NCBI RefSeq assembly: GCF_000745235.1
Contig: NZ_JQNL01000001.1
Coordinates: 2,356,001 to 2,420,000, forward strand
Length of the DNA stretch: 64,000 nucleotides
Source: Luteibacter mycovicinus
GTDB lineage: Bacteria > Pseudomonadota > Gammaproteobacteria > Xanthomonadales > Rhodanobacteraceae
Direction of reading: 5' to 3'
The notes under the pieces are model-generated. The model did no database searches. It was not told the origin of the DNA and was given only the letters and a program-made list of their open reading frames with translations. Position 1 is the first letter of the stretch, and each line of letters opens with the position of its first letter. Below are positions 25,774 through 33,612 of this stretch, piece after piece. Made by a program: the position numbers and the translations under genes.

Positions 25774-27300
25774 ATGAGCACCGAATTTCGACCGCCCAAT
25801 CTGGCGCTGTCCACGGTCGGGTTATCGCTCGCTACCTTCATGCAGGTGCTCGACACGACGATCGCGAACGTGTCGTTGCCGACCATCGCGGGTAACCTGG
25901 GTGTCAGCTCCAACCAGAGCACCTGGGTGATCACCTCGTTCGCGGTGAGCAACGCGATCGCCCTGCCGCTGACCGGCTTCCTCACCCGTCGTTTCGGTGA
26001 GACCAAGCTGTTCGTATGGGCGACGCTGTTGTTCTCGCTCGCGTCGTTCCTGTGCGGCATCGCCCAGAGCATGACCATGCTGATCGTGTTCCGCGCCATT
26101 CAGGGCGCGGTCGCGGGACCGATGTACCCGATCACGCAGTCGCTCCTGATCTCGATCTACCCACCGGCCAAACGAGGCATGGCGCTGGCGTTGCTGGCGA
26201 TGGTCACCGTCGTCGCGCCCATCGCGGGTCCGATCCTCGGTGGCTGGATCACCGACAACTACACCTGGCCGTGGATCTTCTTCATCAACGTGCCAATCGG
26301 CATCTTCGCCAGCTTCGTCGTGGCGAACCAGATGAAGGGCAGGCCGGAAGTCACCGAGAAGCCCAAGATCGATTACGTGGGCCTCATCACGCTGATCATC
26401 GGCGTGGGCGCGCTGCAGGTGGTGCTCGACAAGGGCAACGACGAGGACTGGTTCTCATCCACCTTCATCGTGGTCACCGCGATCATCGCCGCGATCGGTC
26501 TGGCCGTGTTCCTGATCTGGGAGCTCACCGACAAGGATCCGATCGTCAATCTGAAGCTCTTCAGACATCGCAATTTCGCGATGGGCACCTTGTGTCTGGT
26601 GCTGGCGTACGCGGCGTTCTTCGCCATCGGTCTGCTGGTGCCGCAGTGGTTGCAGCGAAACGTCGGGTACACGTCGACATGGGCGGGTCTCGCGGCGGCG
26701 CCGCTCGGCATCATCCCGGTGATCCTGACGCCGTTCGTCGGACGCTATGCGCACAAGTTCGACCTGCGCGTGCTGGCCTCGGGTGCGTTCATCGTCATGG
26801 GTGCGACGTGCTTCATGCGCTCGGACTTCTATCTCGACATCAACTTCTACAGTGTCGCGATGGTCCAGCTGATTCAGGGCCTGGGCGTGGCGTTGTTCTT
26901 CATGCCGGTGCTGAGCATCTTGCTGTCGGACCTGCAGCCTCGTGAGATCGCGGCGGGCTCCGGTCTGGCGACCTTCCTGCGCACGCTGGGCGGCAGCTTC
27001 GCGGCGTCGCTGACCACGTTCCTGTGGGATCACCGTGCCATCGTCCACCACGAGCGGCTGGCGGAGAACTTCACACCGTTCAATCCGACGACGCAGGATG
27101 CGCTCACCCAGATCGGCCGTGGCGACCCGCAGTACGCGGTGTCTTCGGTCAACGCGATGATCACCAATCAGGCCTATCAGATCTCGTTCAACGAGGTGTT
27201 CTACCTGCTCGGTTTCGTGTTCGTCGCACTGATCTTCGTCGTATGGCTGGCGAAGCCGCCGTTCGCGGCCAAGGCAGGGCCGGCCGCTTCGGGACACTGA
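25774..27300 (+). CDS. emrB: DHA2-family (EmrB/QacA) MFS drug:H+ antiporter
   Basis: A 508-residue inner-membrane transporter with about 14 hydrophobic segments. The DHA2 motif LDTTIANVSLPTIAGNLG opens helix 1, and the motif-C-like ALLAMVTVVAPIAGPILGGWI marks the antiporter helix. It ends the marR operon, and a strong terminator follows the stop within 20 bases. It is expected to export amphipathic drugs or toxic metabolites using the proton gradient, with EmrA and the TolC-like lipoprotein. Confidence 0.94.
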   Translation: MSTEFRPPNLALSTVGLSLATFMQVLDTTIANVSLPTIAGNLGVSSNQSTWVITSFAVSNAIALPLTGFLTRRFGETKLFVWATLLFSLASFLCGIAQSMTMLIVFRAIQGAVAGPMYPITQSLLISIYPPAKRGMALALLAMVTVVAPIAGPILGGWITDNYTWPWIFFINVPIGIFASFVVANQMKGRPEVTEKPKIDYVGLITLIIGVGALQVVLDKGNDEDWFSSTFIVVTAIIAAIGLAVFLIWELTDKDPIVNLKLFRHRNFAMGTLCLVLAYAAFFAIGLLVPQWLQRNVGYTSTWAGLAAAPLGIIPVILTPFVGRYAHKFDLRVLASGAFIVMGATCFMRSDFYLDINFYSVAMVQLIQGLGVALFFMPVLSILLSDLQPREIAAGSGLATFLRTLGGSFAASLTTFLWDHRAIVHHERLAENFTPFNPTTQDALTQIGRGDPQYAVSSVNAMITNQAYQISFNEVFYLLGFVFVALIFVVWLAKPPFAAKAGPAASGH

Positions 27301-27317
27301 TCCGGCCATCGGGAAAT

Positions 27318-27355
27318 AAAAAAGAGCCGGCGCTTCGCAGCGCCGGCTCTTTTTT
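27318..27355. terminator. Bidirectional Rho-independent terminator
   Basis: An 11-bp perfect stem (GAGCCGGCGCT/AGCGCCGGCTC, loop TCGC) flanked by A6 on the left and T6 on the right. It ends the efflux operon on the plus strand and the pagL-like gene on the minus strand. Confidence 0.95.
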
Positions 27356-27368
27356 GATACCAACGCAC

Positions 27369-27902
27369 TCAGATATCGAAACCGATACCCACCAGCGCCA
27401 TCGTCTCGCCACGGTTCGGCTCCTGGAAGCTGCCGTTAGAGATGTGACGGACCTGGAAGCTGACGTTCTTGTACTGCCAGCCGAGCGTGCTGACGAACTC
27501 GTAGCCGCTCGACAGCGCCTGCGTGCGACCGCCGGCGGTGCCCGCGACCTGGAAGCTGAAGAAGAAGGGGCGGTACCAGTCGCCTTCGCTGCCGTAATGG
27601 AAGCGGGCACCGGCGGCGCCGACCCAGACGTTGCTGGTCACGCCGGGATGGGAGTTCTCATAGCGGCCGATGTCGCGGCCCTTGATGTAGCCGATGGAGA
27701 CGTCCGGGGACCAGGTGAACCAGCTCTGGCCCATCTGACGGGCGTCGAACACGGACTCCACGAAGAAAGCGTTGGTGCCGTAGTCGTCCATGTAGCTGCG
27801 GCCCCCCTGCACTTCCAGGTGGGTTTCGGCCGCTGCGGGGAAGGCCGCGGCGGCGAGGGAGAACGCGGCGAGGGCGCCGAGAGCGAAGCGGGAAGAGCGC
27901 AT
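27369..27902 (-). CDS. pagL: PagL-like lipid A 3-O-deacylase (acyloxyacyl hydrolase family)
   Basis: A 177-residue predicted outer-membrane beta-barrel enzyme with a cleavable signal peptide (ALGALAAFSLAAAAFPAAAE). The C-terminus carries the PagL-type signature RHISNGSFQEPNRGE, with His153, Ser155 and probable Glu166 as triad, and ends in an aromatic-containing strand (LVGIGFDI). PagL removes the 3-linked acyl chain from lipid A, altering membrane permeability and host recognition. An AAGGA lies 12 bases before the ATG. The gene stands alone between the terminator and a divergent GGDEF-EAL gene; an inverted repeat upstream may be an operator. Confidence 0.88.
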   Translation of the reverse strand: MRSSRFALGALAAFSLAAAAFPAAAETHLEVQGGRSYMDDYGTNAFFVESVFDARQMGQSWFTWSPDVSIGYIKGRDIGRYENSHPGVTSNVWVGAAGARFHYGSEGDWYRPFFFSFQVAGTAGGRTQALSSGYEFVSTLGWQYKNVSFQVRHISNGSFQEPNRGETMALVGIGFDI

Positions 27903-27939
27903 GGCGGGGGGTGGTCCTTGTGCTGGGACGTATTTTTAT

Positions 27940-27953
27940 GAACCGGATGGTTC
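27940..27953. promoter_or_regulatory. Inverted repeat upstream of the pagL-like gene
   Basis: GAACC-GGAT-GGTTC (27940-27953) lies 38 bases upstream of the pagL-like ATG, in the AT-richer part of the 244-base gap before the GGDEF-EAL gene. It is a candidate operator for either divergent gene; no regulator is adjacent. The rest of this gap shows nothing I can name. Confidence 0.35.
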
Positions 27954-28146
27954 GGTAAATAGTGTTGAGTCGGCGTGAAAAAAGGGGCGCTCCTGCAATT
28001 ATTCGCGCCGTATCTTTCCCGGGCTTGTCGGACCGTGCCGCCAGTTTCTTTCACCGTGGCGTTCAAGGCACACCCCGAGTTGCCGTTACAGAGCGACGGG
28101 GCCTGGCCGGGGGCGGCGCCCGCACGACATCAGGGGGCTAGGCACG

Positions 28147-31110
28147 GTGGGAGGCGCGACGGTAAAGGGAGCGACGAGGGTGCGCGCTCGCCGGATTCGT
28201 CTGGCGATCTGGGCCGTATCCGCCGTCCTGTCCCTGGGCATCGCCGCGCTGGTCGCCCTTCTGCAATCGCAGGCCTACTCCCGCATGCTGGCCACGCACA
28301 AGCGGCAGCTCGCGGCATCCGCGGGAGCCGTGGTGCGCCTGCTCGACCAACAGGTCAATTGGAGCCTTGGTCCGCTGCTCGCCCTTCGCAACGCCGTCGA
28401 CGGTCCCGACCCGGGCCCGCTGCACATGCGCCTGGGGGAGGTGCAGGTGCGCCACCCGGAATTGCCATCCTTTGTCGCCCTGGATGGCGCAGGTAACGTC
28501 GTCGCCTTTACCTCGGCGCCCTGGGCGGCCTGGCGCGACGTGCTCGATGCGCCGCGGCAGCGGGCACTCGGTGCGAGCGTACGGGTGGCCGTCGTCGCCG
28601 GCGAGCCCGGTCGGCCTTCCAGCGTCCGTGTCACCGTGGACGCACGCGTCGCGCAGCCGGCCGCGTTCGGTACCGTCATCGACGCGGAGCGCCTGCGTGA
28701 CGCCATGCGCCGAACCATGCTTGGGAGCAGCGCCGAGATCGCGGTGTTCTCGGTGTCCGGACAGCGGTTCACCAGCAACGTCGACCGGGACGTGCCTGGA
28801 TGGACGCAAGGCGCGGTGACGCTGGGCGCCGCGGGCTCCGCGGACGATGACCGGCGGCTGGGCGCGTGGGCCGTATCGACCACCTATCCCTTCGTCGCCC
28901 GTTCCTCGCTGGACCGCGCACTCCTGCGCGCCGACTGGTGGCGCCAGTCACGGGAGACCTTGCTGGCCGCGCTGGCTCTCATCGTCCTGATCCAGGTCTT
29001 CGCGGCCGCCTTCGATCGCGCCTACCGCCGCCAGTCGCGGCTCGTCGATGCGTTGTCGCGCTCGGCCCGTCACCTGGGGGACGTGCAGCGAACGGGGCGC
29101 ATCGGGCTGTGGGAGAGCGACCTCGATACGGGATCCGTCGTCTGGTCGGGCCAGGTCCACGAGATCACGGGTTCTCCTCACGAGCGCATTTCCTTCGATG
29201 GCGCCTACCGGGAACTCGTCCACCCCGACGACCGCCCCGGCATCGATGCGTGGGTTCAGCGTTTCAGATCGGAAGAGGGTCCGTTTGAATTCGAGCACCG
29301 TCTTTGCCGCGAGGACGGGCGGGAGGTGCGTGTCCATTTGCGCGCCGAACGAATCACCAACGAAGAAGGCCACGCGATCGTGGCCGGTACGATCACTGAA
29401 ATTACCGCGCTGCACGAGACCCGTCAGCGCCTGGAAAGCACGGACCGCGATCTGGCCGCCAGCGCGACGGCCTACCGTCAGCTGCTGGCGCGCGTACCGT
29501 TGCCGCTCGCCATCGTCCGCGACGGGCGCATCGACTACGCCAACCCGCTGGCGGAAGAGCGGATGGGCAGCGTGGGACACAGCCTGGTCGGCCGTCTGGC
29601 GGCCAGCTTCATGGATGAGGAGGCGCTCGAAGCGCTGGGTGCGCGGCCGCCCGAAGGCGCCAACATCATGGCCTGGCTCAACCCGGATCACGGCATGCCC
29701 TTCGAGGCGGAACTGGCGCTGTCCAATTACCGCGACACGAAAGGCACCGGCGCCCTGGTGATCATGCGCGACGTGACCGAGCAGCGTCTTTACGAAGAGC
29801 GCCTCAATCATCAGGCCATGCACGACGAACTGACGGGGCTGCCCAACCGACGCGCCCTGCGCGAGCGGCTCGACGAGCTGGTGGCTGACTGCATCCGCGA
29901 CGGATCAGGGCTGATGGTACTGTTCATCGACCTCGACCACTTCAAGGTGATCAACGACGCGCTCGGTCATGCGCTTGGCGATCAGGTGCTGCGCGACGTG
30001 ACCTTGCGGCTTGGCGACGCGCTGGACGGTGTGGGACAGGTCGGCCGATTCGGTGGCGACGAGTTCGTGGCGATGCTCCCCTTCACCTGCCCGCCCGCCG
30101 AAGTACTTGCCGTATTGCCGGTGATCCAGCAAGCGATCGAAGAGCCGCTCACCGTCGGCGGTTCGATGCAGCGTCTGAAGTGCAGCATCGGTGTCGCCTT
30201 CGCCACGCGCGATGGCAGCGACGCGGACACGCTCATCCGTAACGCGGATACGGCCATGTACGACGCGAAGCGGTCGGGCCGTCACACCTGGAAACGCTAT
30301 TCGGCGGATATGCATGCCACGGCGATGGCGCGTCTGACCGTTCTTACCCGCTTGTCCGGTGCGAACCTGGGCCATGAGCTGGCGCTGGCATGGCAGACCC
30401 AGCACGCCGGTGACGACGGGCGCGTGATCGGTGTCGAGGCGCTGCTGCGCTGGCCATCGGCGCCGGCGGACCTCGCCGGTAACGACAAGCTCGTGCCGCT
30501 CCTGGAAGAGACCGGCGCCATCGTGCAGATCGGTCAATGGGTGCTGCGTGAGGCATGCCGTCAACAGCGTCGGGTCACCGAACGGCTGGGTCCGGATTGC
30601 CGGATCGCGGTGAATATCTCGGCGCAACAGCTGGTGCACAGCGATCTGGTGGCCGAGGTCAAACTCGCGCTTGCGGAGACCGGGGCGAGTGCGTCGTCGC
30701 TCGAGCTCGAACTGACCGAAAGCGCCTTCATGCAGGAACCCGAGCGGGCCATTCGCACGTTGCACGAGTTGCGCGCGATGGGCGTGAGCATCTCGCTGGA
30801 CGACTTCGGCACCGGGTATTCCAATCTCACTTACCTGTCGCGGTTGCCCCTGGACAAGATCAAGGTGGACCGTCACTTCACGGTAAGTCTGCTCGACGAC
30901 GCGGGCAATGCGTCCATCTGTCGTTCGATCGTCTTTCTGGCGCGCAGCCTGAATCTCGAAGTCGTCGCCGAGGGTGTCGAGACCGAGAGCCAGCGTCGCT
31001 GGCTGCTCGCGGAGGGCTGCGTGTCCATGCAGGGATACCTGTTCTCCCGGCCGGTGCCGATCGAGGCGCTGGAGCTGGCCGTTTCCGACACCGTGCACAT
31101 GCCGTTGTAA
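28147..31110 (+). CDS. Membrane-anchored PAS-GGDEF-EAL cyclic-di-GMP enzyme
   Basis: A 987-residue signalling protein. Order: membrane helix (about 16-38), periplasmic sensor region (about 40-260), second helix (about 272-292), a PAS_3-type domain (WESDLDTGSVVWS, YRELVHPDDRPGI), a second PAS (LPLAIVRDGRIDYAN), a GGDEF domain with intact GGDEF (636-640) and an EAL domain with EAL (764-766), LELTES, DDFGTGYSNL and AEGVET all present. Both cyclase and phosphodiesterase sites look complete, so it may make or degrade c-di-GMP depending on signal. The GTG start has AGGGGG 9 bases upstream. A second GTG at 28180 also has a good ribosome-binding site (GGGAG, 8 bases). No dedicated partner gene is adjacent. 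Confidence 0.93.
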   Translation: MGGATVKGATRVRARRIRLAIWAVSAVLSLGIAALVALLQSQAYSRMLATHKRQLAASAGAVVRLLDQQVNWSLGPLLALRNAVDGPDPGPLHMRLGEVQVRHPELPSFVALDGAGNVVAFTSAPWAAWRDVLDAPRQRALGASVRVAVVAGEPGRPSSVRVTVDARVAQPAAFGTVIDAERLRDAMRRTMLGSSAEIAVFSVSGQRFTSNVDRDVPGWTQGAVTLGAAGSADDDRRLGAWAVSTTYPFVARSSLDRALLRADWWRQSRETLLAALALIVLIQVFAAAFDRAYRRQSRLVDALSRSARHLGDVQRTGRIGLWESDLDTGSVVWSGQVHEITGSPHERISFDGAYRELVHPDDRPGIDAWVQRFRSEEGPFEFEHRLCREDGREVRVHLRAERITNEEGHAIVAGTITEITALHETRQRLESTDRDLAASATAYRQLLARVPLPLAIVRDGRIDYANPLAEERMGSVGHSLVGRLAASFMDEEALEALGARPPEGANIMAWLNPDHGMPFEAELALSNYRDTKGTGALVIMRDVTEQRLYEERLNHQAMHDELTGLPNRRALRERLDELVADCIRDGSGLMVLFIDLDHFKVINDALGHALGDQVLRDVTLRLGDALDGVGQVGRFGGDEFVAMLPFTCPPAEVLAVLPVIQQAIEEPLTVGGSMQRLKCSIGVAFATRDGSDADTLIRNADTAMYDAKRSGRHTWKRYSADMHATAMARLTVLTRLSGANLGHELALAWQTQHAGDDGRVIGVEALLRWPSAPADLAGNDKLVPLLEETGAIVQIGQWVLREACRQQRRVTERLGPDCRIAVNISAQQLVHSDLVAEVKLALAETGASASSLELELTESAFMQEPERAIRTLHELRAMGVSISLDDFGTGYSNLTYLSRLPLDKIKVDRHFTVSLLDDAGNASICRSIVFLARSLNLEVVAEGVETESQRRWLLAEGCVSMQGYLFSRPVPIEALELAVSDTVHMPL

Positions 31111-31130
31111 GCCACACGCCGCCGCGGGAT

Positions 31131-31161
31131 CGCCTGCAGACTGGCGGCCAGCCTGCAGGCG
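31131..31161. terminator. Strong hairpin between converging genes
   Basis: CGCCTGCAG (31131-31139) pairs with CTGCAGGCG (31153-31161), and the loop itself forms CTGG-CGG-CCAG, giving a 13-bp stem with one A-C mismatch. It lies between the converging GGDEF-EAL and SDR genes, 21 bases from one stop and 12 from the other. There is no T-run, so it may block 3' exonucleases or need a factor rather than act as an intrinsic terminator. Confidence 0.6.
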
Positions 31162-31172
31162 ACGTTCACCGG

Positions 31173-31949
31173 TCAGATCTGCGTCTGCCCGCCATCCACG
31201 AACAACTCGACACCGGTGATGTAGCTCGCATCGTCCGAGGCGAGGAACGAGACCGCCGCGGCGACCTCATCCGGCGTGCCCGTGCGACCCAGTGGCGTGA
31301 TGCTTGCGGTATATGCCGTGAAGTCGGCGATCTGCTGGTCGTTCATGCCGAGCTCCGTCTTGTAGCCCGGCGTCACGACGGTGCCCGGCGCCACCACATT
31401 GATGCGGATGTCGCGACCCTTCAGATCGCTCGCCCAGGTCCGCGCCAGTGAGCGCACGGCCGCCTTGGTCGCGGCATATACGCCGAACGCGGCCGGGCCC
31501 TTGATCGACACCGCCGAACCGTTGAGCACGATCGCACTACCCGGGCCCATGAGCGACAGCGCCTTCTGCACCGTGAACAGCGTGCCCTTGACGTTGATCC
31601 CGAAGTACTTGTCGAACTGCGCTTCGGTCACCTGGTCCAGCGAAGTGAACTCGCCGCCGCCCGCATTGGCGAACAGGATGTCGAGGCGACCGCTCTTCTC
31701 GCGGATCGTGGCGAAGATACGATCGAGATCGGCGGCCTTCGCGATGTCGCCCTGGATGGCGATGACACCCAGCTTCGCGGCGGCCTCGTCCAGCTCGGCC
31801 TGGCGGCGGCCGGTGATGTACACGGTGGCGCCCTCGCGGACAAAGCGCTCCGCGGTGGCAAGCCCGAGGCCCGAGCTGCCGCCGGTGACCAGGACGATCT
31901 TGCCGGCGTGACGGGTGGTGTGGATGTTGCTGGTGGCGAGGGTTTTCAT
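31173..31949 (-). CDS. Short-chain dehydrogenase/reductase (SDR)
   Basis: A 258-residue classical SDR. NAD(P)-binding glycine motif TGGSSGLG near residue 22, NAG motif (LFANAGGG), catalytic Ser in NGSAVS and YAATK further on, with typical C-terminal ITGVELFVDGGQTQI. The glycine-motif context (TGRRQAELDEA) favours NADP. The substrate is unknown. The start has GGAG 7 bases upstream. It diverges from a LysR gene across 109 bases holding a long palindrome, the classical arrangement in which the LysR protein controls the neighbouring enzyme. Confidence 0.93.
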   Translation of the reverse strand: MKTLATSNIHTTRHAGKIVLVTGGSSGLGLATAERFVREGATVYITGRRQAELDEAAAKLGVIAIQGDIAKAADLDRIFATIREKSGRLDILFANAGGGEFTSLDQVTEAQFDKYFGINVKGTLFTVQKALSLMGPGSAIVLNGSAVSIKGPAAFGVYAATKAAVRSLARTWASDLKGRDIRINVVAPGTVVTPGYKTELGMNDQQIADFTAYTASITPLGRTGTPDEVAAAVSFLASDDASYITGVELFVDGGQTQI

Positions 31950-32015
31950 GACTGCGCTCCGATGGCCGCGGTGCGGCCGTTGGAGAGCATTCTGGCTATT
32001 TGCGCTGCGTGGATA

Positions 32016-32041
32016 AATAATCGAATCGCGATTTGATTATT
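32016..32041. promoter_or_regulatory. 26-bp palindrome in the SDR/lysR divergent region
   Basis: AATAATC-g-AATC-gc-GATT-t-GATTATT is symmetric except for one base pair. It lies 67 bases upstream of the SDR start and 18 bases before the LysR ATG, a usual place for a LysR-type recognition and autoregulation site. Confidence 0.7.
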
Positions 32042-32058
32042 CCCGCACGGAAACAAAG

Positions 32059-32997
32059 ATGGATCACTTCCTCGCTATCAGAGTGTTCGGGCGTCTCGTC
32101 GAGACCGGCGGCTTCGGCCGGGCGGCGGACGCCTTGCGCATGCCCAAGTCCACCGTGACCAAGCTGATCCAGGGCCTCGAGGCGGAACTGGGCGTCCGCC
32201 TTCTCGAGCGCACGACCCGGCGGGTGACGGTCACCACCGAAGGCGCCGCCTACTACGAACACACGCAGCAGTTACTGGGCGAGCTCGACGCTTTCGAGAC
32301 CACGCTTGCCGGCGGTCAGGCCAGTCCCGTCGGCAACCTGCGCATCGACACGGGCGGCTCCGTCGCCGCCCGCCTGATCCTTCCGGACCTGCCCGATTTC
32401 CGTGCCCGCTATCCCGGTATTCGTGTGCAGGTCGGTGTGACCGATCGCACGGTGGACCTCATCGGCGAAGGCATCGACTGCGCGATCCGCAGCACCGCCG
32501 ACGATCCGAACCTCGTGACTAAGAAGATCGCGGATGCCTCGATCACCCTCTGCGCAACGCCCGGCTACTTCGCGCGCCGCGGCACGCCCGATACACCTGA
32601 GGCGATCGAGCGCGATGGTCACGAGGTCATCGGCTATGCCGCGGTCCGCACGGGGCGTCCTGTCCCGCTGCGCTTCCGGCGCGACAACCGGGACGTCGAG
32701 GTGCATGTGCCGGCAGCTATCGAGGTCAACGAGAGCAATGCCCATACGGCTGCGGCGCTCGCTGGTCTGGGTATAGCGCAGGCGCTGGCCTTCACCGTGG
32801 CGCCGCACATCGCCCGCGGCGCGCTCGTGTCGGTGCTGGACGACTGGCGACCCACGGCTCTGCCGATCTATCTCGTCTATCCACCCGCCCGCCGACACAA
32901 CGCGCGTCTTCGGGCATTCGTCGACTGGCTGTCGGAAGCCCTGCCCAGGCGGATCGCCGCAGCAGAATCGGGATCGGTTTTACCCGGAGACTATTGA
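32059..32997 (+). CDS. LysR-family transcriptional regulator
   Basis: A 312-residue LysR regulator. N-terminal winged helix: FLAIRVFGRLVETGGFGRAADAL, then KSTVTKLIQGLEAELGVRLLERTTRRV. The effector-binding domain follows (NLRIDTGGSVAARLILPDLP ... GIRVQVGVTDRTVDLIGEGIDCAIR), of the subfamily that often pairs with oxidoreductases. It likely controls the divergent SDR gene and itself through the palindrome at 32016-32041. DUF2239 and MATE genes follow on the same strand after a separate promoter-like sequence. Confidence 0.94.
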   Translation: MDHFLAIRVFGRLVETGGFGRAADALRMPKSTVTKLIQGLEAELGVRLLERTTRRVTVTTEGAAYYEHTQQLLGELDAFETTLAGGQASPVGNLRIDTGGSVAARLILPDLPDFRARYPGIRVQVGVTDRTVDLIGEGIDCAIRSTADDPNLVTKKIADASITLCATPGYFARRGTPDTPEAIERDGHEVIGYAAVRTGRPVPLRFRRDNRDVEVHVPAAIEVNESNAHTAAALAGLGIAQALAFTVAPHIARGALVSVLDDWRPTALPIYLVYPPARRHNARLRAFVDWLSEALPRRIAAAESGSVLPGDY

Positions 32998-33021
32998 CGA
33001 CACGTTTGATCCGGGTAAAAA
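32978..33021 (+). promoter_or_regulatory. Promoter with flanking inverted repeat before the DUF2239-MATE genes
   Basis: TTTTACCCGG (32978-32987) and CCGGGTAAAA (33011-33020) are perfect 10-bp inverted arms. Between and over them lie a -35-like TTGACG (32994-32999) and, 16 bases on, TAAAAA (33016-33021), the latter inside the right arm. A dimeric repressor bound here would cover the promoter. The left arm lies within the end of the lysR coding sequence. Confidence 0.5.
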
Positions 33022-33051
33022 TTGATCTTCGCTCTTGTCCCGGCCACCTCC

Positions 33052-33612
33052 ATGTCGACTTACACCGCTTTCATCGCTACCGAGCGCATTGCCCACGGAT
33101 CGCTGGCGGCGGTCGCGGAACGCTGCAAGGTCCGCCTCGACGCCGACCCGCACGTCACGCCCACCGTCTACGACGATGCGACCGGCCGTGTCGTCGACAT
33201 CGACTACCGGGGCACCGTCCACGATGTGCTTGCGCGCCTCCCCGTCGCCGAGCCGCCAGCCCGCCGTGGGCCGGGGCGTCCAAAACTTGGCGTGGTCGCC
33301 CGGGAGGTCACGCTGCTTCCGCGTCACTGGGAGTGGCTTGCGGCGCAGCCGGGCGGCGCCTCCGTGGCGCTGCGTCGTCTGGTGGAAGCGGCAAGCCGCG
33401 AGGGCGCACCGGCCGACCGCGTCCGTGCGGCGCGCGAGGCGGTCGATCGCGTCATGCTGACGCTGGCCGGCGATCTTCCCGGCTACGAGGAAGCCTCCCG
33501 CGCCTTCCACCGTCAGGACGCCGCTCGCTTCACCGCGCTGACCGACGCATGGCCGGCCGATGTACGCCACTACGTGCGCCTGCTGGTGTCGCGCGCCGGC
33601 GACGAGACATGA
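33052..33612 (+). CDS. DUF2239 family protein
   Basis: A 186-residue protein of the uncharacterised DUF2239 family, recognised by the central block GRPKLGVVAREVTLLPRHW and LAAQPGGASVALRRLVE. The first half resembles a short beta-rich domain; the second is helical and basic, with an AT-hook-like GPGRPKL. A role in gene control has been suggested for such shapes, but none is established to my knowledge. I chose ATG 33052 over an upstream TTG at 33022, which falls at the promoter. The stop overlaps the MATE start by 4 bases, so the pair is translationally coupled. Confidence 0.85.
   Translation: MSTYTAFIATERIAHGSLAAVAERCKVRLDADPHVTPTVYDDATGRVVDIDYRGTVHDVLARLPVAEPPARRGPGRPKLGVVAREVTLLPRHWEWLAAQPGGASVALRRLVEAASREGAPADRVRAAREAVDRVMLTLAGDLPGYEEASRAFHRQDAARFTALTDAWPADVRHYVRLLVSRAGDET

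Noticed and set aside
32994..33608. In-frame extension of the MATE gene upstream of 33609
   Set aside because: It overlaps the DUF2239 gene in another frame and has no membrane-protein character; ATG 33609 overlaps the DUF2239 stop.
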